The notes: generated by a model not told the origin, from the sequence alone. Positions 1 through 8,933 are shown, counted from the first letter of the stretch. The stretch is 64,000 nt of DNA from Pseudomonas sp. PICF141 (GCF_002286815.1 NZ_MUNM01000076.1:78042-142041), one strand, 5' to 3'. Numbers and translations are program-made.

Positions 1-699
1 TGACAGCTGGGCCTTGAGCTGACGCTCCTCGCCCTTGTATTCCTGATATTTCTTGGCGGCCTCGGCCTGGCGGTGCAAACGCTCCAGCTGACGTTCGAGT
101 TCTTCGCGTAAATCGGTCAGGCGAGCGAGGTTTTCGTGGGTGCGGCGGATACGGTTTTCGGTCTCGCGCCGACGTTCCTTGTATTTGGAAATACCGGCGG
201 CTTCTTCGATGAAATTGCGCAGGTCTTCGGGCTTGGACTCGATCAGCTTGGAGATCATGCCCTGTTCGATGATCGAGTAGCTGCGCGGGCCAAGACCGGT
301 ACCGAGGAAGATATCGGTGATATCACGGCGGCGGCATTTGGCGCCGTTAAGGTAGTAAGTGGTCTGGCTGTCGCGGGTCACTTTGCGGCGAATGGAAATT
401 TCCGCATAGGCCGCCCATTCGCCGAGCAGCGTGCCGTCGGAATTATCGAATACCAGCTCGATGCTGGCCTGGCTTACCGGTTTACGGCTGGTCGAGCCAT
501 TGAAGATGACGTCGGTCATCGATTCGCCGCGCAGGTTCTTGGCCGAGCTCTCGCCCATCACCCAACGCACGGCATCGATGATGTTCGACTTGCCGCAACC
601 ATTGGGCCCGACCACAGCCGCCATGTTACTGGGGAAGTTCACCGTGGTCGGGTCGACGAAGGATTTGAACCCCGCCAACTTGATGCACTTGAGCCGCAC
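1..699 (-). CDS. smc: Chromosome segregation ATPase SMC (N-terminal part, cut by window edge)
   Basis: This is the first 233 codons of the SMC (condensin) ATPase, which compacts and segregates the chromosome; the rest lies left of the window. The translation opens MRLKCIKLAGFKSF and has the Walker A motif GPNGCGKSN near residue 32, followed by the family's WVMGESSAKNLRG stretch. The beginning of the first coiled coil follows (repeated E, R, L and Q heptads). The start is a GTG at 699; no in-frame ATG matches the conserved N-terminus. Only two bases separate it from the stop of the upstream GntR gene, so the two are probably cotranscribed. Confidence 0.95.
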   Translation of the reverse strand, partial: MRLKCIKLAGFKSFVDPTTVNFPSNMAAVVGPNGCGKSNIIDAVRWVMGESSAKNLRGESMTDVIFNGSTSRKPVSQASIELVFDNSDGTLLGEWAAYAEISIRRKVTRDSQTTYYLNGAKCRRRDITDIFLGTGLGPRSYSIIEQGMISKLIESKPEDLRNFIEEAAGISKYKERRRETENRIRRTHENLARLTDLREELERQLERLHRQAEAAKKYQEYKGEERQLKAQLS

Positions 700-701
700 G
701 C

Positions 702-1361
702 TTAAGCGACCGTCAGGGCAGAAATCACCAGATCGCAACTGCGCTGGGCATACGCCGTCAGCACCACGCGGATCTGAGGAAGGTCACGAGCCAGCACGGC
801 AGCGAGCAAACGTTCAAACAGCTCGAGGAACTCGCTCATCGAGGCTTTGCGCTGATCCAGCGCCAGAAAATACGCGCGGCTCATGGCCGGCTGCAGATTC
901 TCGACGGTTTCCTGCAAGTACGGGTTGTTGGCGAACGGATAGGCGGCGCGCATCACGCTGAAGCTGTCGTCGACGAACGTGCGGATGTCCTGGCGCTCGT
1001 AGCTGGCGGTCAGGCGCTGCTGGATCTCCAGGAACGGCGCCATGTCGGCCTGGACGTGCCAGCCGCTGGCCACGGCATTGCCGAGCAGAATGTACAACTC
1101 GCTCATCAGCGTGCACAGGCTCTGCACCTTGTGCGCCGTCAGTTCGGTCACGTGGGCGCCACGTCGCGGCAAAATCGCGATCAGGTGGCGGCGCTCAAGG
1201 ATCAGCAAAGCTTCACGGACTGAACCGCGGCTGACATTGAGGGCCAGCGTGACCTTCTGTTCCTGGATGCGCTCCCCCGGCTTCATTTCGCCGTGAATGA
1301 TACGTTCGGCGAGGTGGTGAGCGATTTGCTCGGCGAGGCTGTCCGGCGCCTTGAACGTCAT
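702..1361 (-). CDS. GntR/FadR-subfamily transcriptional regulator next to xdhA
   Basis: The 219-residue protein has an N-terminal winged helix-turn-helix of GntR type (residues about 10-75, with SRGSVREALLILE as the recognition region). An all-helical FCD-type effector domain fills the rest. It reads away from xdhA and its stop is two bases from the smc start. Its position divergent from the xanthine dehydrogenase operon suggests purine-responsive control. Two TGAC-N6-GTCA boxes in the intergenic region are candidate operators. The specific ligand cannot be read from the sequence. Confidence 0.88.
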   Translation of the reverse strand: MTFKAPDSLAEQIAHHLAERIIHGEMKPGERIQEQKVTLALNVSRGSVREALLILERRHLIAILPRRGAHVTELTAHKVQSLCTLMSELYILLGNAVASGWHVQADMAPFLEIQQRLTASYERQDIRTFVDDSFSVMRAAYPFANNPYLQETVENLQPAMSRAYFLALDQRKASMSEFLELFERLLAAVLARDLPQIRVVLTAYAQRSCDLVISALTVA

Positions 1362-1543
1362 GGTTGTCCTTCAAACTCTTCGATCTGCACAAGCGGCGCA
1401 GTGTAGCGCAATTGATCGGTCATGGCGGAGTGCCCACTCAGCGGTTTTTGGCACGATTCGCGCAAGATTCACGCAAAAGGCAAGCGATCCCGTGAGGGTC
1501 AATAATGAAGGAACGAGTCGTTGATCGACAAAATGCAATTTCC

Positions 1544-1580
1544 TGACCTTTAAGTCAGAAAATCATTGACCGAAAAGTCA
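1544..1580. promoter_or_regulatory. Paired TGAC-N6-GTCA boxes, candidate GntR operator of xdhA
   Basis: Two 14-bp boxes with perfect TGAC/GTCA arms lie at 1544-1557 and 1567-1580. Their centres are 23 bp apart, about two helical turns. They sit between the divergent GntR gene and xdhA, just upstream of the xdhA start. FadR-like GntR proteins bind short inverted repeats of this kind. Assignment to the neighbouring regulator is inference. Confidence 0.5.
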
Positions 1581-1638
1581 GACCTGATAAATTCGGCTCA
1601 TGTCGGTTAACAACAATAATGAGTTTGCGAGGCCTTCC

Positions 1639-3093
1639 GTGATCCAGTTTTTACTCAACCAGGAACTCCGTAGCGAGCATGCCCTGGACCCGAACCTGAC
1701 CGTGCTCAATTACCTGCGCGACCATGTGGGCAAACCCGGCACCAAAGAAGGCTGCGCCAGCGGTGACTGTGGCGCCTGCACCGTGGTGGTCGGCGAGTTG
1801 CTGACGACCGACGATGGCCGCGAACACATTCGCTATCGCAGCCTCAACTCGTGCCTGACGTTCGTTTCCTCCCTGCACGGCAAGCAACTGATCAGCGTCG
1901 AAGACCTCAAGCACCAGGGCGAGCTGCACAGCGTGCAAAAAGCCATGGTCGAGTGCCATGGTTCGCAGTGCGGGTTCTGCACGCCGGGCTTCGTGATGTC
2001 GCTGTTTGCGCTGCAAAAGAACAGCGACGCACCCGATTCTCATAAAGCCCACGAAGCCCTGGCCGGCAATCTCTGCCGCTGCACCGGTTATCGGCCGATC
2101 CTGGCCGCTGCCGAGCAATCTTGCTGCGGCAAACAACCTGACCAGTTCGATGCTCGCGAAGCGGACACTATCGCTCGCCTGAAAGCCATCGCTCCCACCG
2201 ATATCGGCGAACTCAACAGTGGCGACAAACGCTGCCTGGTGCCGCTGACCGTGGCCGATCTGGCGGACCTCTACGATGCTTATCCACAGGCCCGCTTGCT
2301 GGCCGGCGGCACCGACCTGGCGCTGGAGGTCACCCAGTTCCACCGCACCTTGCCGGTGATGATCTACGTGGGCAACGTCGCTGAAATGAAACGCATCGAA
2401 CGCTTCGACGATCGCCTGGAAATCGGCGCCGCTACCGCCCTCTCCGATTGCTACGACGCCTTGAAGGCCGAGTACCCGGATTTCGGTGAATTGCTGCAAC
2501 GCTTCGCGTCCTTGCAGATTCGCAACCAGGGCACGTTGGGCGGCAACATCGGTAACGCCTCGCCAATTGGCGACTCACCACCGCTGCTGATCGCCCTCGG
2601 CGCGCAGATCGTCCTGTGCAAAGGCGAAACCCGCCGCACCATGGCCCTGGAAGACTACTTCATCGATTACCGGGTGACCGCGCGTCAGGAAAGCGAGTTC
2701 ATCGAAAAGATCATTGTTCCACGCGCCAGCGTTGAACAACTGTTCCGCGCCTATAAGGTATCCAAGCGTCTGGACGATGACATTTCCGCAGTCTGTGCTG
2801 CATTCAACCTGCGCATCGACTCCGGCGTGATCGCTGACGCCCGCGTCGCCTTCGGCGGCATGGCGGCCACTCCAAAACGCGCGAAGAACTGCGAAGCCGC
2901 GCTGGTTGGCGCACCGTTCAACAGCGCCACCGTCGAACGCGCCTGCGCTGCATTGGCCGAAGACTTCACGCCGCTCTCGGACTTCCGCGCCAGCAAGGAA
3001 TACCGCCTGCTCAGCGCGCAGAATCTGCTGCGTAAATACTTCATCGAACTGCAAACACCGCACATCGAGACTCGGGTGACCGCTTATGTCTAA
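1639..3093 (+). CDS. xdhA: Xanthine dehydrogenase, small (Fe-S/FAD) subunit
   Basis: XdhA passes electrons from the molybdenum subunit through two [2Fe-2S] clusters to FAD during oxidation of hypoxanthine and xanthine to urate. Plant-type cluster cysteines are seen in CASGDCGAC, and the second cluster in CHGSQCGFC and CRCTGYRP. A FAD-binding domain with the LAGGTDL motif follows, then a CO-dehydrogenase-flavoprotein C-terminal domain. I take the GTG at 1639 as start: it gives the conserved (M)IQFLLNQ N-terminus, 484 residues, and has GAGG about six bases upstream. The ATG at 1600 is in frame but has no visible ribosome-binding site. The gene overlaps xdhB by 8 bases. Confidence 0.93.
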   Translation: MIQFLLNQELRSEHALDPNLTVLNYLRDHVGKPGTKEGCASGDCGACTVVVGELLTTDDGREHIRYRSLNSCLTFVSSLHGKQLISVEDLKHQGELHSVQKAMVECHGSQCGFCTPGFVMSLFALQKNSDAPDSHKAHEALAGNLCRCTGYRPILAAAEQSCCGKQPDQFDAREADTIARLKAIAPTDIGELNSGDKRCLVPLTVADLADLYDAYPQARLLAGGTDLALEVTQFHRTLPVMIYVGNVAEMKRIERFDDRLEIGAATALSDCYDALKAEYPDFGELLQRFASLQIRNQGTLGGNIGNASPIGDSPPLLIALGAQIVLCKGETRRTMALEDYFIDYRVTARQESEFIEKIIVPRASVEQLFRAYKVSKRLDDDISAVCAAFNLRIDSGVIADARVAFGGMAATPKRAKNCEAALVGAPFNSATVERACAALAEDFTPLSDFRASKEYRLLSAQNLLRKYFIELQTPHIETRVTAYV

Positions 3094-5485
3094 TCATCAC
3101 GCTGTAGAGAAGACCCAAGCCGAACTGGCTGAATTGTTCGCCAAGGACCTGAGCACCGGTGTCGGCCGTAGCGTCAAGCACGACAGCGCCGACAAGCATG
3201 TGTCCGGTGAAGCGCAGTACATCGACGATCGGCTGGAATTCCCCAATCAGCTACACGTTTACGCACGGCTGTCGGACCGCGCCCACGCGAAAATCATCAG
3301 CATCGACACCAAGCCCTGCTATGCCTTCGAAGGCGTGCGCATCGCCATTACTCACGAAGATGTGCCAGGCCTGAAAGACATCGGCCCACTGTTGCCGGGC
3401 GATCCGTTGCTGGCCATCGACGACGTGCAATTCGTCGGTCAACCGGTACTCGCCGTGGCGGCGAAAGACCTGGAAACCGCGCGTAAAGCAGCGATGGCCG
3501 CGATCATCGAATATGAAGATCTGGAACCGGTTCTGGATGTGGTTGAGGCTCTGCGCAAACGCCATTTCGTGCTCGACAGCCATACCCACAAGCGTGGCGA
3601 TTCGGCCACCGCGCTTTCTACTGCCGAACATCGCATTCAAGGCACGCTGCACATCGGCGGCCAGGAACACTTCTATCTCGAAACCCAGATCTCGTCGGTG
3701 ATGCCAACCGAAGACGGCGGCATGATCGTTTACTGCTCGACCCAGAACCCCACCGAAGTACAGAAGCTGGTGGCGGAAGTGCTGGATGTGTCGATGAACA
3801 AGATCGTCGTCGACATGCGCCGCATGGGCGGTGGTTTCGGCGGCAAGGAAACTCAAGCGGCAAGCCCGGCGTGCCTGTGCGCGGTGATTGCGCACCTGAC
3901 CGGTCAGCCGACCAAAATGCGCCTGCCGCGTGTCGAAGACATGCTGATGACCGGCAAGCGCCACCCGTTCTACGTCGAGTACGACGTGGGCTTCGACAGC
4001 ACCGGCCGCCTGCATGGCATTGCGCTGGAACTGGCCGGCAACTGCGGCTGCTCACCGGATTTGTCGGCATCGATTGTCGACCGCGCGATGTTCCATGCCG
4101 ACAACTCGTACTATTTGGGCGACGCGACCATCAACGGTCACCGCTGCAAAACCAACACCGCGTCGAACACCGCTTACCGTGGTTTCGGCGGCCCGCAAGG
4201 CATGGTCGCCATCGAAGAAGTGATGGACGCGATTGCCCGCCATTTGGGCCTCGACCCACTGGCCGTGCGCAAGGCCAATTACTATGGCAAGACCGAGCGC
4301 AACGTCACCCATTACTACCAGACCGTCGAGCACAACATGCTCGAGGAAATGACCGCCGAACTGGAAGCAAGCAGTCAGTACGCCGAGCGTCGCGAAGCGA
4401 TCCGTCGCTACAACGCCAACAGCCCGATCCTGAAAAAGGGCTTGGCGCTGACCCCGGTGAAATTCGGTATTTCCTTCACCGCCAGCTTCCTCAATCAGGC
4501 CGGCGCACTGATCCATATCTACACCGACGGCAGCATCCATCTGAACCATGGCGGCACTGAAATGGGCCAGGGTCTGAACACCAAGGTTGCGCAAGTCGTG
4601 GCTGAAGTGTTCCAGGTGGAAATGGACCGCGTGCAGATCACCGCAACCAACACCGACAAAGTCCCGAACACTTCGCCAACCGCGGCTTCCAGTGGCGCCG
4701 ACCTCAATGGTAAAGCGGCACAAAACGCGGCTGAAATCATCAAGAGACGCCTGGTGGAATTCGCCGCGCGGCAGTACAAGGTCAGCGAAGAAGACGTGGA
4801 ATTCCACAACGGTCATGTGCGGGTTCGCGATCATATCCTGACGTTTGAAGCGCTGATCCAGCAGGCGTATTTCGCTCAGGTTTCACTGTCGAGTACCGGC
4901 TTCTACAAGACTCCGAAAATTTACTATGACCGCAGCCAGGCGCGGGGGCGGCCGTTCTATTACTACGCCTTCGGTGCAGCCTGCGCCGAGGTGATCGTCG
5001 ATACCTTGACTGGCGAGTACAAAATGCTGCGCACCGACATTCTGCATGACGTCGGCGACTCTCTGAACCCGGCGATCGACATCGGTCAGGTCGAGGGTGG
5101 TTTCATCCAGGGCATGGGCTGGCTGACCATGGAAGAACTGGTGTGGAACAACAAGGGCAAACTGATGACCAACGGCCCGGCCAGCTACAAAATCCCGGCG
5201 GTGGCAGACATGCCATTGGACCTGCGGGTGAAGCTGGTGGAAAACCGCAAGAACCCGGAAGACACGGTGTTCCATTCCAAGGCCGTGGGTGAGCCGCCGT
5301 TCATGCTCGGTATTGCCGCGTGGTGCGCGATCAAGGACGCCGTGGCCAGTTTGGCCGACTACCGGCATCAACCGAAAATCGACGCACCGGCGACCCCGGA
5401 GCGGGTGTTGTGGGGCTGCGAGCAGATGCGGCAGTTGAAGGCTTTGAAGCCTGTTGAGGCTGAAGTCGAGTTGGCTTCGCTGTAA
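3086..5485 (+). CDS. xdhB: Xanthine dehydrogenase, large molybdenum-binding subunit
   Basis: This 799-residue subunit carries the molybdopterin cofactor and hydroxylates xanthine. It has the aldehyde/xanthine oxidoreductase a/b hammerhead domain (about residues 30-140). The long molybdenum-binding domains follow, with RMGGGFGGKE and YRGFGGPQG for cofactor contact. GEPPFMLG near the C-terminus contains the catalytic glutamate. It starts inside the end of xdhA, which implies translational coupling of the two subunits. Length and motifs are typical and nothing looks broken. Confidence 0.95.
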   Translation: MSNHHAVEKTQAELAELFAKDLSTGVGRSVKHDSADKHVSGEAQYIDDRLEFPNQLHVYARLSDRAHAKIISIDTKPCYAFEGVRIAITHEDVPGLKDIGPLLPGDPLLAIDDVQFVGQPVLAVAAKDLETARKAAMAAIIEYEDLEPVLDVVEALRKRHFVLDSHTHKRGDSATALSTAEHRIQGTLHIGGQEHFYLETQISSVMPTEDGGMIVYCSTQNPTEVQKLVAEVLDVSMNKIVVDMRRMGGGFGGKETQAASPACLCAVIAHLTGQPTKMRLPRVEDMLMTGKRHPFYVEYDVGFDSTGRLHGIALELAGNCGCSPDLSASIVDRAMFHADNSYYLGDATINGHRCKTNTASNTAYRGFGGPQGMVAIEEVMDAIARHLGLDPLAVRKANYYGKTERNVTHYYQTVEHNMLEEMTAELEASSQYAERREAIRRYNANSPILKKGLALTPVKFGISFTASFLNQAGALIHIYTDGSIHLNHGGTEMGQGLNTKVAQVVAEVFQVEMDRVQITATNTDKVPNTSPTAASSGADLNGKAAQNAAEIIKRRLVEFAARQYKVSEEDVEFHNGHVRVRDHILTFEALIQQAYFAQVSLSSTGFYKTPKIYYDRSQARGRPFYYYAFGAACAEVIVDTLTGEYKMLRTDILHDVGDSLNPAIDIGQVEGGFIQGMGWLTMEELVWNNKGKLMTNGPASYKIPAVADMPLDLRVKLVENRKNPEDTVFHSKAVGEPPFMLGIAAWCAIKDAVASLADYRHQPKIDAPATPERVLWGCEQMRQLKALKPVEAEVELASL

Positions 5486-5500
5486 AACCGCGTCGCGGTC

Positions 5501-5565
5501 ATCGCAGGCAAGCCAGCTCCCACAGGTACGATGCAATCCTTGTGGGAGCGTGGCTTGCCCGCGAT
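5501..5565. repeat. REP-type palindrome between xdhB and xdhC
   Basis: The two arms read ATCGCAGGCAAGCCAGCTCC at 5501-5520 and, inverted, GGAGCGTGGCTTGCCCGCGA at 5545-5564. They enclose a short spacer. This is one member of the GGCTTGCC-core REP family repeated through the window. It lies inside a probable operon and could form a stabilising hairpin in the xdhB-xdhC transcript. Confidence 0.8.
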
Positions 5566-5603
5566 GAGGCCCGAACAGACAACAATGTTGTAGGGGTGAA
5601 AAC

Positions 5604-6449
5604 ATGTACAACTGGATCGACGCCCTCGCCGACCTGCAAACCCGGGGTGAACCCTGTGTGTTGGTGACCATCATCGAAGAGCTCGGCTCGACGCCGCGTA
5701 ATGCCGGCTCGAAGATGGTCATCAGCGCCACGCAAACCTTCGACACCATCGGTGGTGGGCATCTGGAATACAAGGCCATGCAGATCGGCCGCGAGATGCT
5801 TGCCAGCGGCAAGCAGGACACCCACCTTGAGCGCTTCAGCCTCGGCGCCAGCCTGGGCCAGTGCTGCGGTGGCGTGACCGTATTGCTGTTCGAACCGATG
5901 GGCCAGGTCCAGGCGCAGATCGCTGTGTTCGGCGCCGGCCACGTCGGCCGGGCGCTGGTGCCGCTGCTCGCCAGCCTGCCCTGTCGGGTGCGCTGGATCG
6001 ACTCGCGGGAAGCTGAATTCCCCGAGCAGATCCCCCACGCCGTGCGCAAAATCGTCACTGAAGAACCGGTGGATGAAGTCGACGACCTGCCCGCCGGCAG
6101 TTACTGCATCGTCATGACCCACAACCATCAACTCGACCTCGAACTCACTGCGGCGATCCTCAAGCGCAACGACTTCGCCTACTTCGGCCTGATCGGTTCG
6201 AAGACCAAACGGGTGAAGTTCGAACATCGCCTGCGTGACCGCGGTTTCGACAGCGCCGTGCTGCAACGCATGCGCTGCCCGATGGGCATCGGCGAAGTCA
6301 AAGGCAAGTTGCCTGTGGAAATCGCCATCTCCATCGCCGGCGAAATCATCGCCACCTATAACGCGAATTTCGGCCAGCACACCGCCAGCGCCGGATCATC
6401 GATCGCCAAACTGCTGCCTGTTTCACGCCGCAGCCAAGCTTCGAACTAA
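5604..6449 (+). CDS. xdhC: Xanthine dehydrogenase accessory protein XdhC
   Basis: XdhC binds the molybdenum cofactor, helps its sulfuration and inserts it into XdhB; it is not part of the mature enzyme. The 281-residue protein shows an N-terminal XdhC domain with the GGGHLEYKAM motif and GQCCGG. A Rossmann-like domain follows, starting at VFGAGHVGRALVPL (about residue 113). The order xdhA-xdhB-xdhC-guaD is the usual purine-degradation layout. Its stop codon falls in the first unit of a 14-bp tandem repeat. Confidence 0.94.
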   Translation: MYNWIDALADLQTRGEPCVLVTIIEELGSTPRNAGSKMVISATQTFDTIGGGHLEYKAMQIGREMLASGKQDTHLERFSLGASLGQCCGGVTVLLFEPMGQVQAQIAVFGAGHVGRALVPLLASLPCRVRWIDSREAEFPEQIPHAVRKIVTEEPVDEVDDLPAGSYCIVMTHNHQLDLELTAAILKRNDFAYFGLIGSKTKRVKFEHRLRDRGFDSAVLQRMRCPMGIGEVKGKLPVEIAISIAGEIIATYNANFGQHTASAGSSIAKLLPVSRRSQASN

Positions 6450-6475
6450 AAGCTTCGAACTAAAAGCTTCGAACT
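6436..6475. repeat. 14-bp tandem repeat, 2.9 copies, across the xdhC stop
   Basis: The unit AAGCTTCGAACTAA occurs at 6436-6449 and 6450-6463, then 12 bases of a third copy at 6464-6475. The first copy encodes the last codons and the TAA stop of xdhC; the copies fill the gap to guaD. This looks like replication slippage rather than a regulatory array. Confidence 0.85.
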
Positions 6476-6489
6476 CATTGAGAACCCCC

Positions 6490-7794
6490 ATGCCTCTGAC
6501 TCGCAAAGCCTACCGCGCCGCCCTCCTGCACAGCATCGCCGACCCCGCCGAAGTGGGTATCGAAGCTTCGTACGAGTATTTCGAAGACGGCCTGCTGGTG
6601 GTCGACAACGGCCGCATCAGCGCCATCGGCCATGCCAGCGAATTGCTGCCGACCCTGCCGGCCGATATCCAGATCACGCATTATCAGGACGCCTTGATCA
6701 CCCCGGGCTTCATTGATACCCACATTCACTTGCCACAAACCGGCATGGTCGGCGCCTATGGCGAACAGCTGCTGGATTGGCTCAATACCTACACCTTCCC
6801 GTGCGAAAGCCAGTTCGCCGACAAGGTCCACGCCGATGAAGTGGCAGACATTTTCATCAAGGAACTGCTGCGCAACGGCACCACCACGGCGCTGGTGTTC
6901 GGCAGCGTGCATCCGCAGTCGGTGAACTCGTTCTTCGAGGCCGCCGAACAGCTGGACCTGCGAATGATCGCCGGCAAGGTGATGATGGACCGCAACGCGC
7001 CGGACTACCTGACCGACACCGCCGAATCGAGCTACATCGAAAGCAAGGCGCTGATCGAGCGCTGGCACGGCAAGGGTCGCCTGCACTATGCGGTCACTCC
7101 GCGTTTTGCACCGACCAGCACACCGGAACAACTGACCCTCGCCGGCCAGTTGCTCAGCGAATACCCGGATCTGTACATGCAGACCCACATCAGCGAGAAC
7201 CTCAAGGAAATCGAGTGGGTCAAGGCACTGTTCCCGGAGCGTAAAGGCTACCTGGATGTCTACGATCACTACCAATTGCTCGGTGAACGCTCGGTGTTTG
7301 CTCACGGCGTGCACCTGTGCGACGACGAGTGCGCGCGGCTGGCGCAAACCGGCTCGGCGATCGCCTTCTGCCCGACCTCCAACTTCTTCCTTGGCAGCGG
7401 TCTGTTCAACCTGCCAATGGCCGAGAAGCACAAACTCAATGTCGGCCTCGGTACCGATGTCGGGGGCGGCACCAGCTTCTCGCTGCTGCAAACCCTGAAC
7501 GAAGCCTACAAAGTCATGCAACTGCAAGGCGCGCGACTGAGCCCGTTCAAGTCGCTGTACCTGGCCACCCTCGGCGGCGCTCGCGCGCTGCGTCTGGAAA
7601 ACAAGATCGGTACCTTGCAACCGGGCACCGACGCGGACTTCCTGGTGCTGGACTACAACGCCACGCCACTGCTCGGCTATCGCCTGAAACAGGCCAATAA
7701 CATTGCCGAGACGTTGTTTGTATTGATGACGCTGGGGGATGACCGGACTGTTCTGCAGACGTATGCGGCGGGGAATCTGGTGCATCAGCGTTAG
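6490..7794 (+). CDS. guaD: Guanine deaminase
   Basis: The enzyme hydrolyses guanine to xanthine and ammonia, feeding XdhAB encoded upstream. The 434-residue amidohydrolase has the zinc-ligand motif DTHIHLPQTGM (about residue 77), TRFAP-like loop VTPRFAPTS, the metal-site region QTHISEN, the FCPTSNFFLGSG motif, and GTDVGGGTS with the catalytic aspartate. The ATG at 6490 is preferred; longer readings run back through xdhC in another frame. A convergent terminator follows 15 bases after the stop. Confidence 0.95.
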   Translation: MPLTRKAYRAALLHSIADPAEVGIEASYEYFEDGLLVVDNGRISAIGHASELLPTLPADIQITHYQDALITPGFIDTHIHLPQTGMVGAYGEQLLDWLNTYTFPCESQFADKVHADEVADIFIKELLRNGTTTALVFGSVHPQSVNSFFEAAEQLDLRMIAGKVMMDRNAPDYLTDTAESSYIESKALIERWHGKGRLHYAVTPRFAPTSTPEQLTLAGQLLSEYPDLYMQTHISENLKEIEWVKALFPERKGYLDVYDHYQLLGERSVFAHGVHLCDDECARLAQTGSAIAFCPTSNFFLGSGLFNLPMAEKHKLNVGLGTDVGGGTSFSLLQTLNEAYKVMQLQGARLSPFKSLYLATLGGARALRLENKIGTLQPGTDADFLVLDYNATPLLGYRLKQANNIAETLFVLMTLGDDRTVLQTYAAGNLVHQR

Positions 7795-7810
7795 GTTTTA
7801 CGGGCATAAA

Positions 7811-7841
7811 AAATCCCCCGCAATCGTTGGTTGCGGGGGAA
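7811..7841 (-). terminator. Intrinsic terminator between convergent guaD and GntR gene
   Basis: Read on the minus strand, CCCCCGCAA and TTGCGGGGG form a nine-pair stem with a short loop, and the stem is followed by ATTTTTT. This is a textbook terminator for the leftward GntR gene. It may also stop guaD transcription, although the plus-strand side lacks a T run. Confidence 0.85.
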
Positions 7842-7858
7842 CGATCAGCGTCAGGAAG

Positions 7859-8623
7859 TCAGAGCTTGGCTGTTGAACGCCCAGGCTTTTTGGTCTGCAA
7901 CAAATGCGAAAACACCGCATGCAGATCATCCGACGCGCTTTCTTCGTCGAGGTTGAGCTTGCTGTCGATGTGATCCATGTGATGCATCATCAAATCCACC
8001 GCCAGCGTCGTGTCTCGCGCCTCGATGGCGTCGATCAATTGAGTGTGTTCATCGTAAGAACAGTGGGAACGGTTGCCGCTTTCGTACTGGGCGATGATCA
8101 ATGAAGTCTGGGACACCAGGCTGCGCTGGAAGCTGATCAGCGGGGCATTTTTTGCCGCTTCGGCCAGTTTCAAATGGAACTCGCCGGACAGACGGATACC
8201 GGCCCCACGATCGCCACGGGAAAAACTGTCGCGCTCGTCATTGACCATCTGCCGCAATTCGAGAAGTTGCTCGGCGGTGGCGTGCTGCACCGCCAATTCA
8301 GTAATCGCCCGTTCCACCAGACGCCGCGCCAGAAACACCTGACGGGCCTCTTCGACACTCGGGCTGGCGACGACCGCGCCACGATTCGGTCGCAGCAATA
8401 CCACGCCTTCATGGGCCAGACGGGACAGCGCGCGGCGAATGATGGTGCGGCTGACCCCGAAAATTTCCCCCAGCGCTTCTTCGCTCAACTTGGTGCCGGG
8501 CGCCAGACGCTGTTCGAGAATGGCCTCGAAGATATGCGCATAGACAATATCGTCCTGGGTTCCGCTGCGCCCGGCTTTGCCTGCTCGCGGTTGTTTCTTG
8601 AGGGGTTGCAACTGTTCGTTCAT
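7859..8623 (-). CDS. GntR/FadR-subfamily regulator downstream of guaD
   Basis: The protein is 254 residues if translated from the ATG at 8623. A GntR winged helix is at about residues 25-95 (the recognition region reads FGVSRTIIRRALSRL), followed by an FCD helical domain. I chose 8623 rather than the longer upstream start because the extra residues look like intergenic sequence and overlap a candidate operator. The gene is convergent with guaD and divergent from the BenE-family transporter, so control of purine uptake or breakdown is plausible. The ligand is unknown. Confidence 0.88.
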   Translation of the reverse strand: MNEQLQPLKKQPRAGKAGRSGTQDDIVYAHIFEAILEQRLAPGTKLSEEALGEIFGVSRTIIRRALSRLAHEGVVLLRPNRGAVVASPSVEEARQVFLARRLVERAITELAVQHATAEQLLELRQMVNDERDSFSRGDRGAGIRLSGEFHLKLAEAAKNAPLISFQRSLVSQTSLIIAQYESGNRSHCSYDEHTQLIDAIEARDTTLAVDLMMHHMDHIDSKLNLDEESASDDLHAVFSHLLQTKKPGRSTAKL

Positions 8624-8715
8624 GGGCACTCGAGTCGGGAGAACTGCGGCGAATTGACCGTGACTGTAATACGGCACAGTGGGTCGCTGGCAAGTATCGC
8701 GTAAAAAACACCGCG

Positions 8716-8727
8716 ATTGTACACAAT
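8716..8727. promoter_or_regulatory. ATTGT-AC-ACAAT inverted repeat upstream of GntR gene
   Basis: A perfect five-base inverted repeat with a two-base centre lies about 90 bp upstream of the chosen start of the GntR gene. The size and AT-rich arms suit a GntR-family operator, probably for autoregulation. There is no direct evidence for binding. Confidence 0.4.
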
Positions 8728-8835
8728 GGAAGGTGGCAACACGACTGTACGGCTGTTTGTCGCCCTCGCTGTATAGCAACGACCGGTTACTTTTCAGTTT
8801 AGGCTTGAACGCAGAATCCGCTGCTCAACGCGATC

Positions 8836-8933
8836 CCCTGTAGGAGCGAGGCTTGCCCGCGAAGGCGCAGTGTCAGTCGATATCAATGTTGAATGACATG
8901 ACGCCTTCGCGGGCAAGCCTCGCTCCTACAGGG
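8836..8933. repeat. REP palindrome pair upstream of BenE-family gene
   Basis: Near-perfect 32-bp arms (CCCTGTAGGAGCGAGGCTTG... at 8836-8867, and the inverse at 8902-8933) enclose a spacer that contains CAATGTTGAATGACAT. The spacer resembles those of the REP pairs near 44,980, 49,010 and 50,310. The surrounding stretch 8624-8979 holds no gene. Confidence 0.85.
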
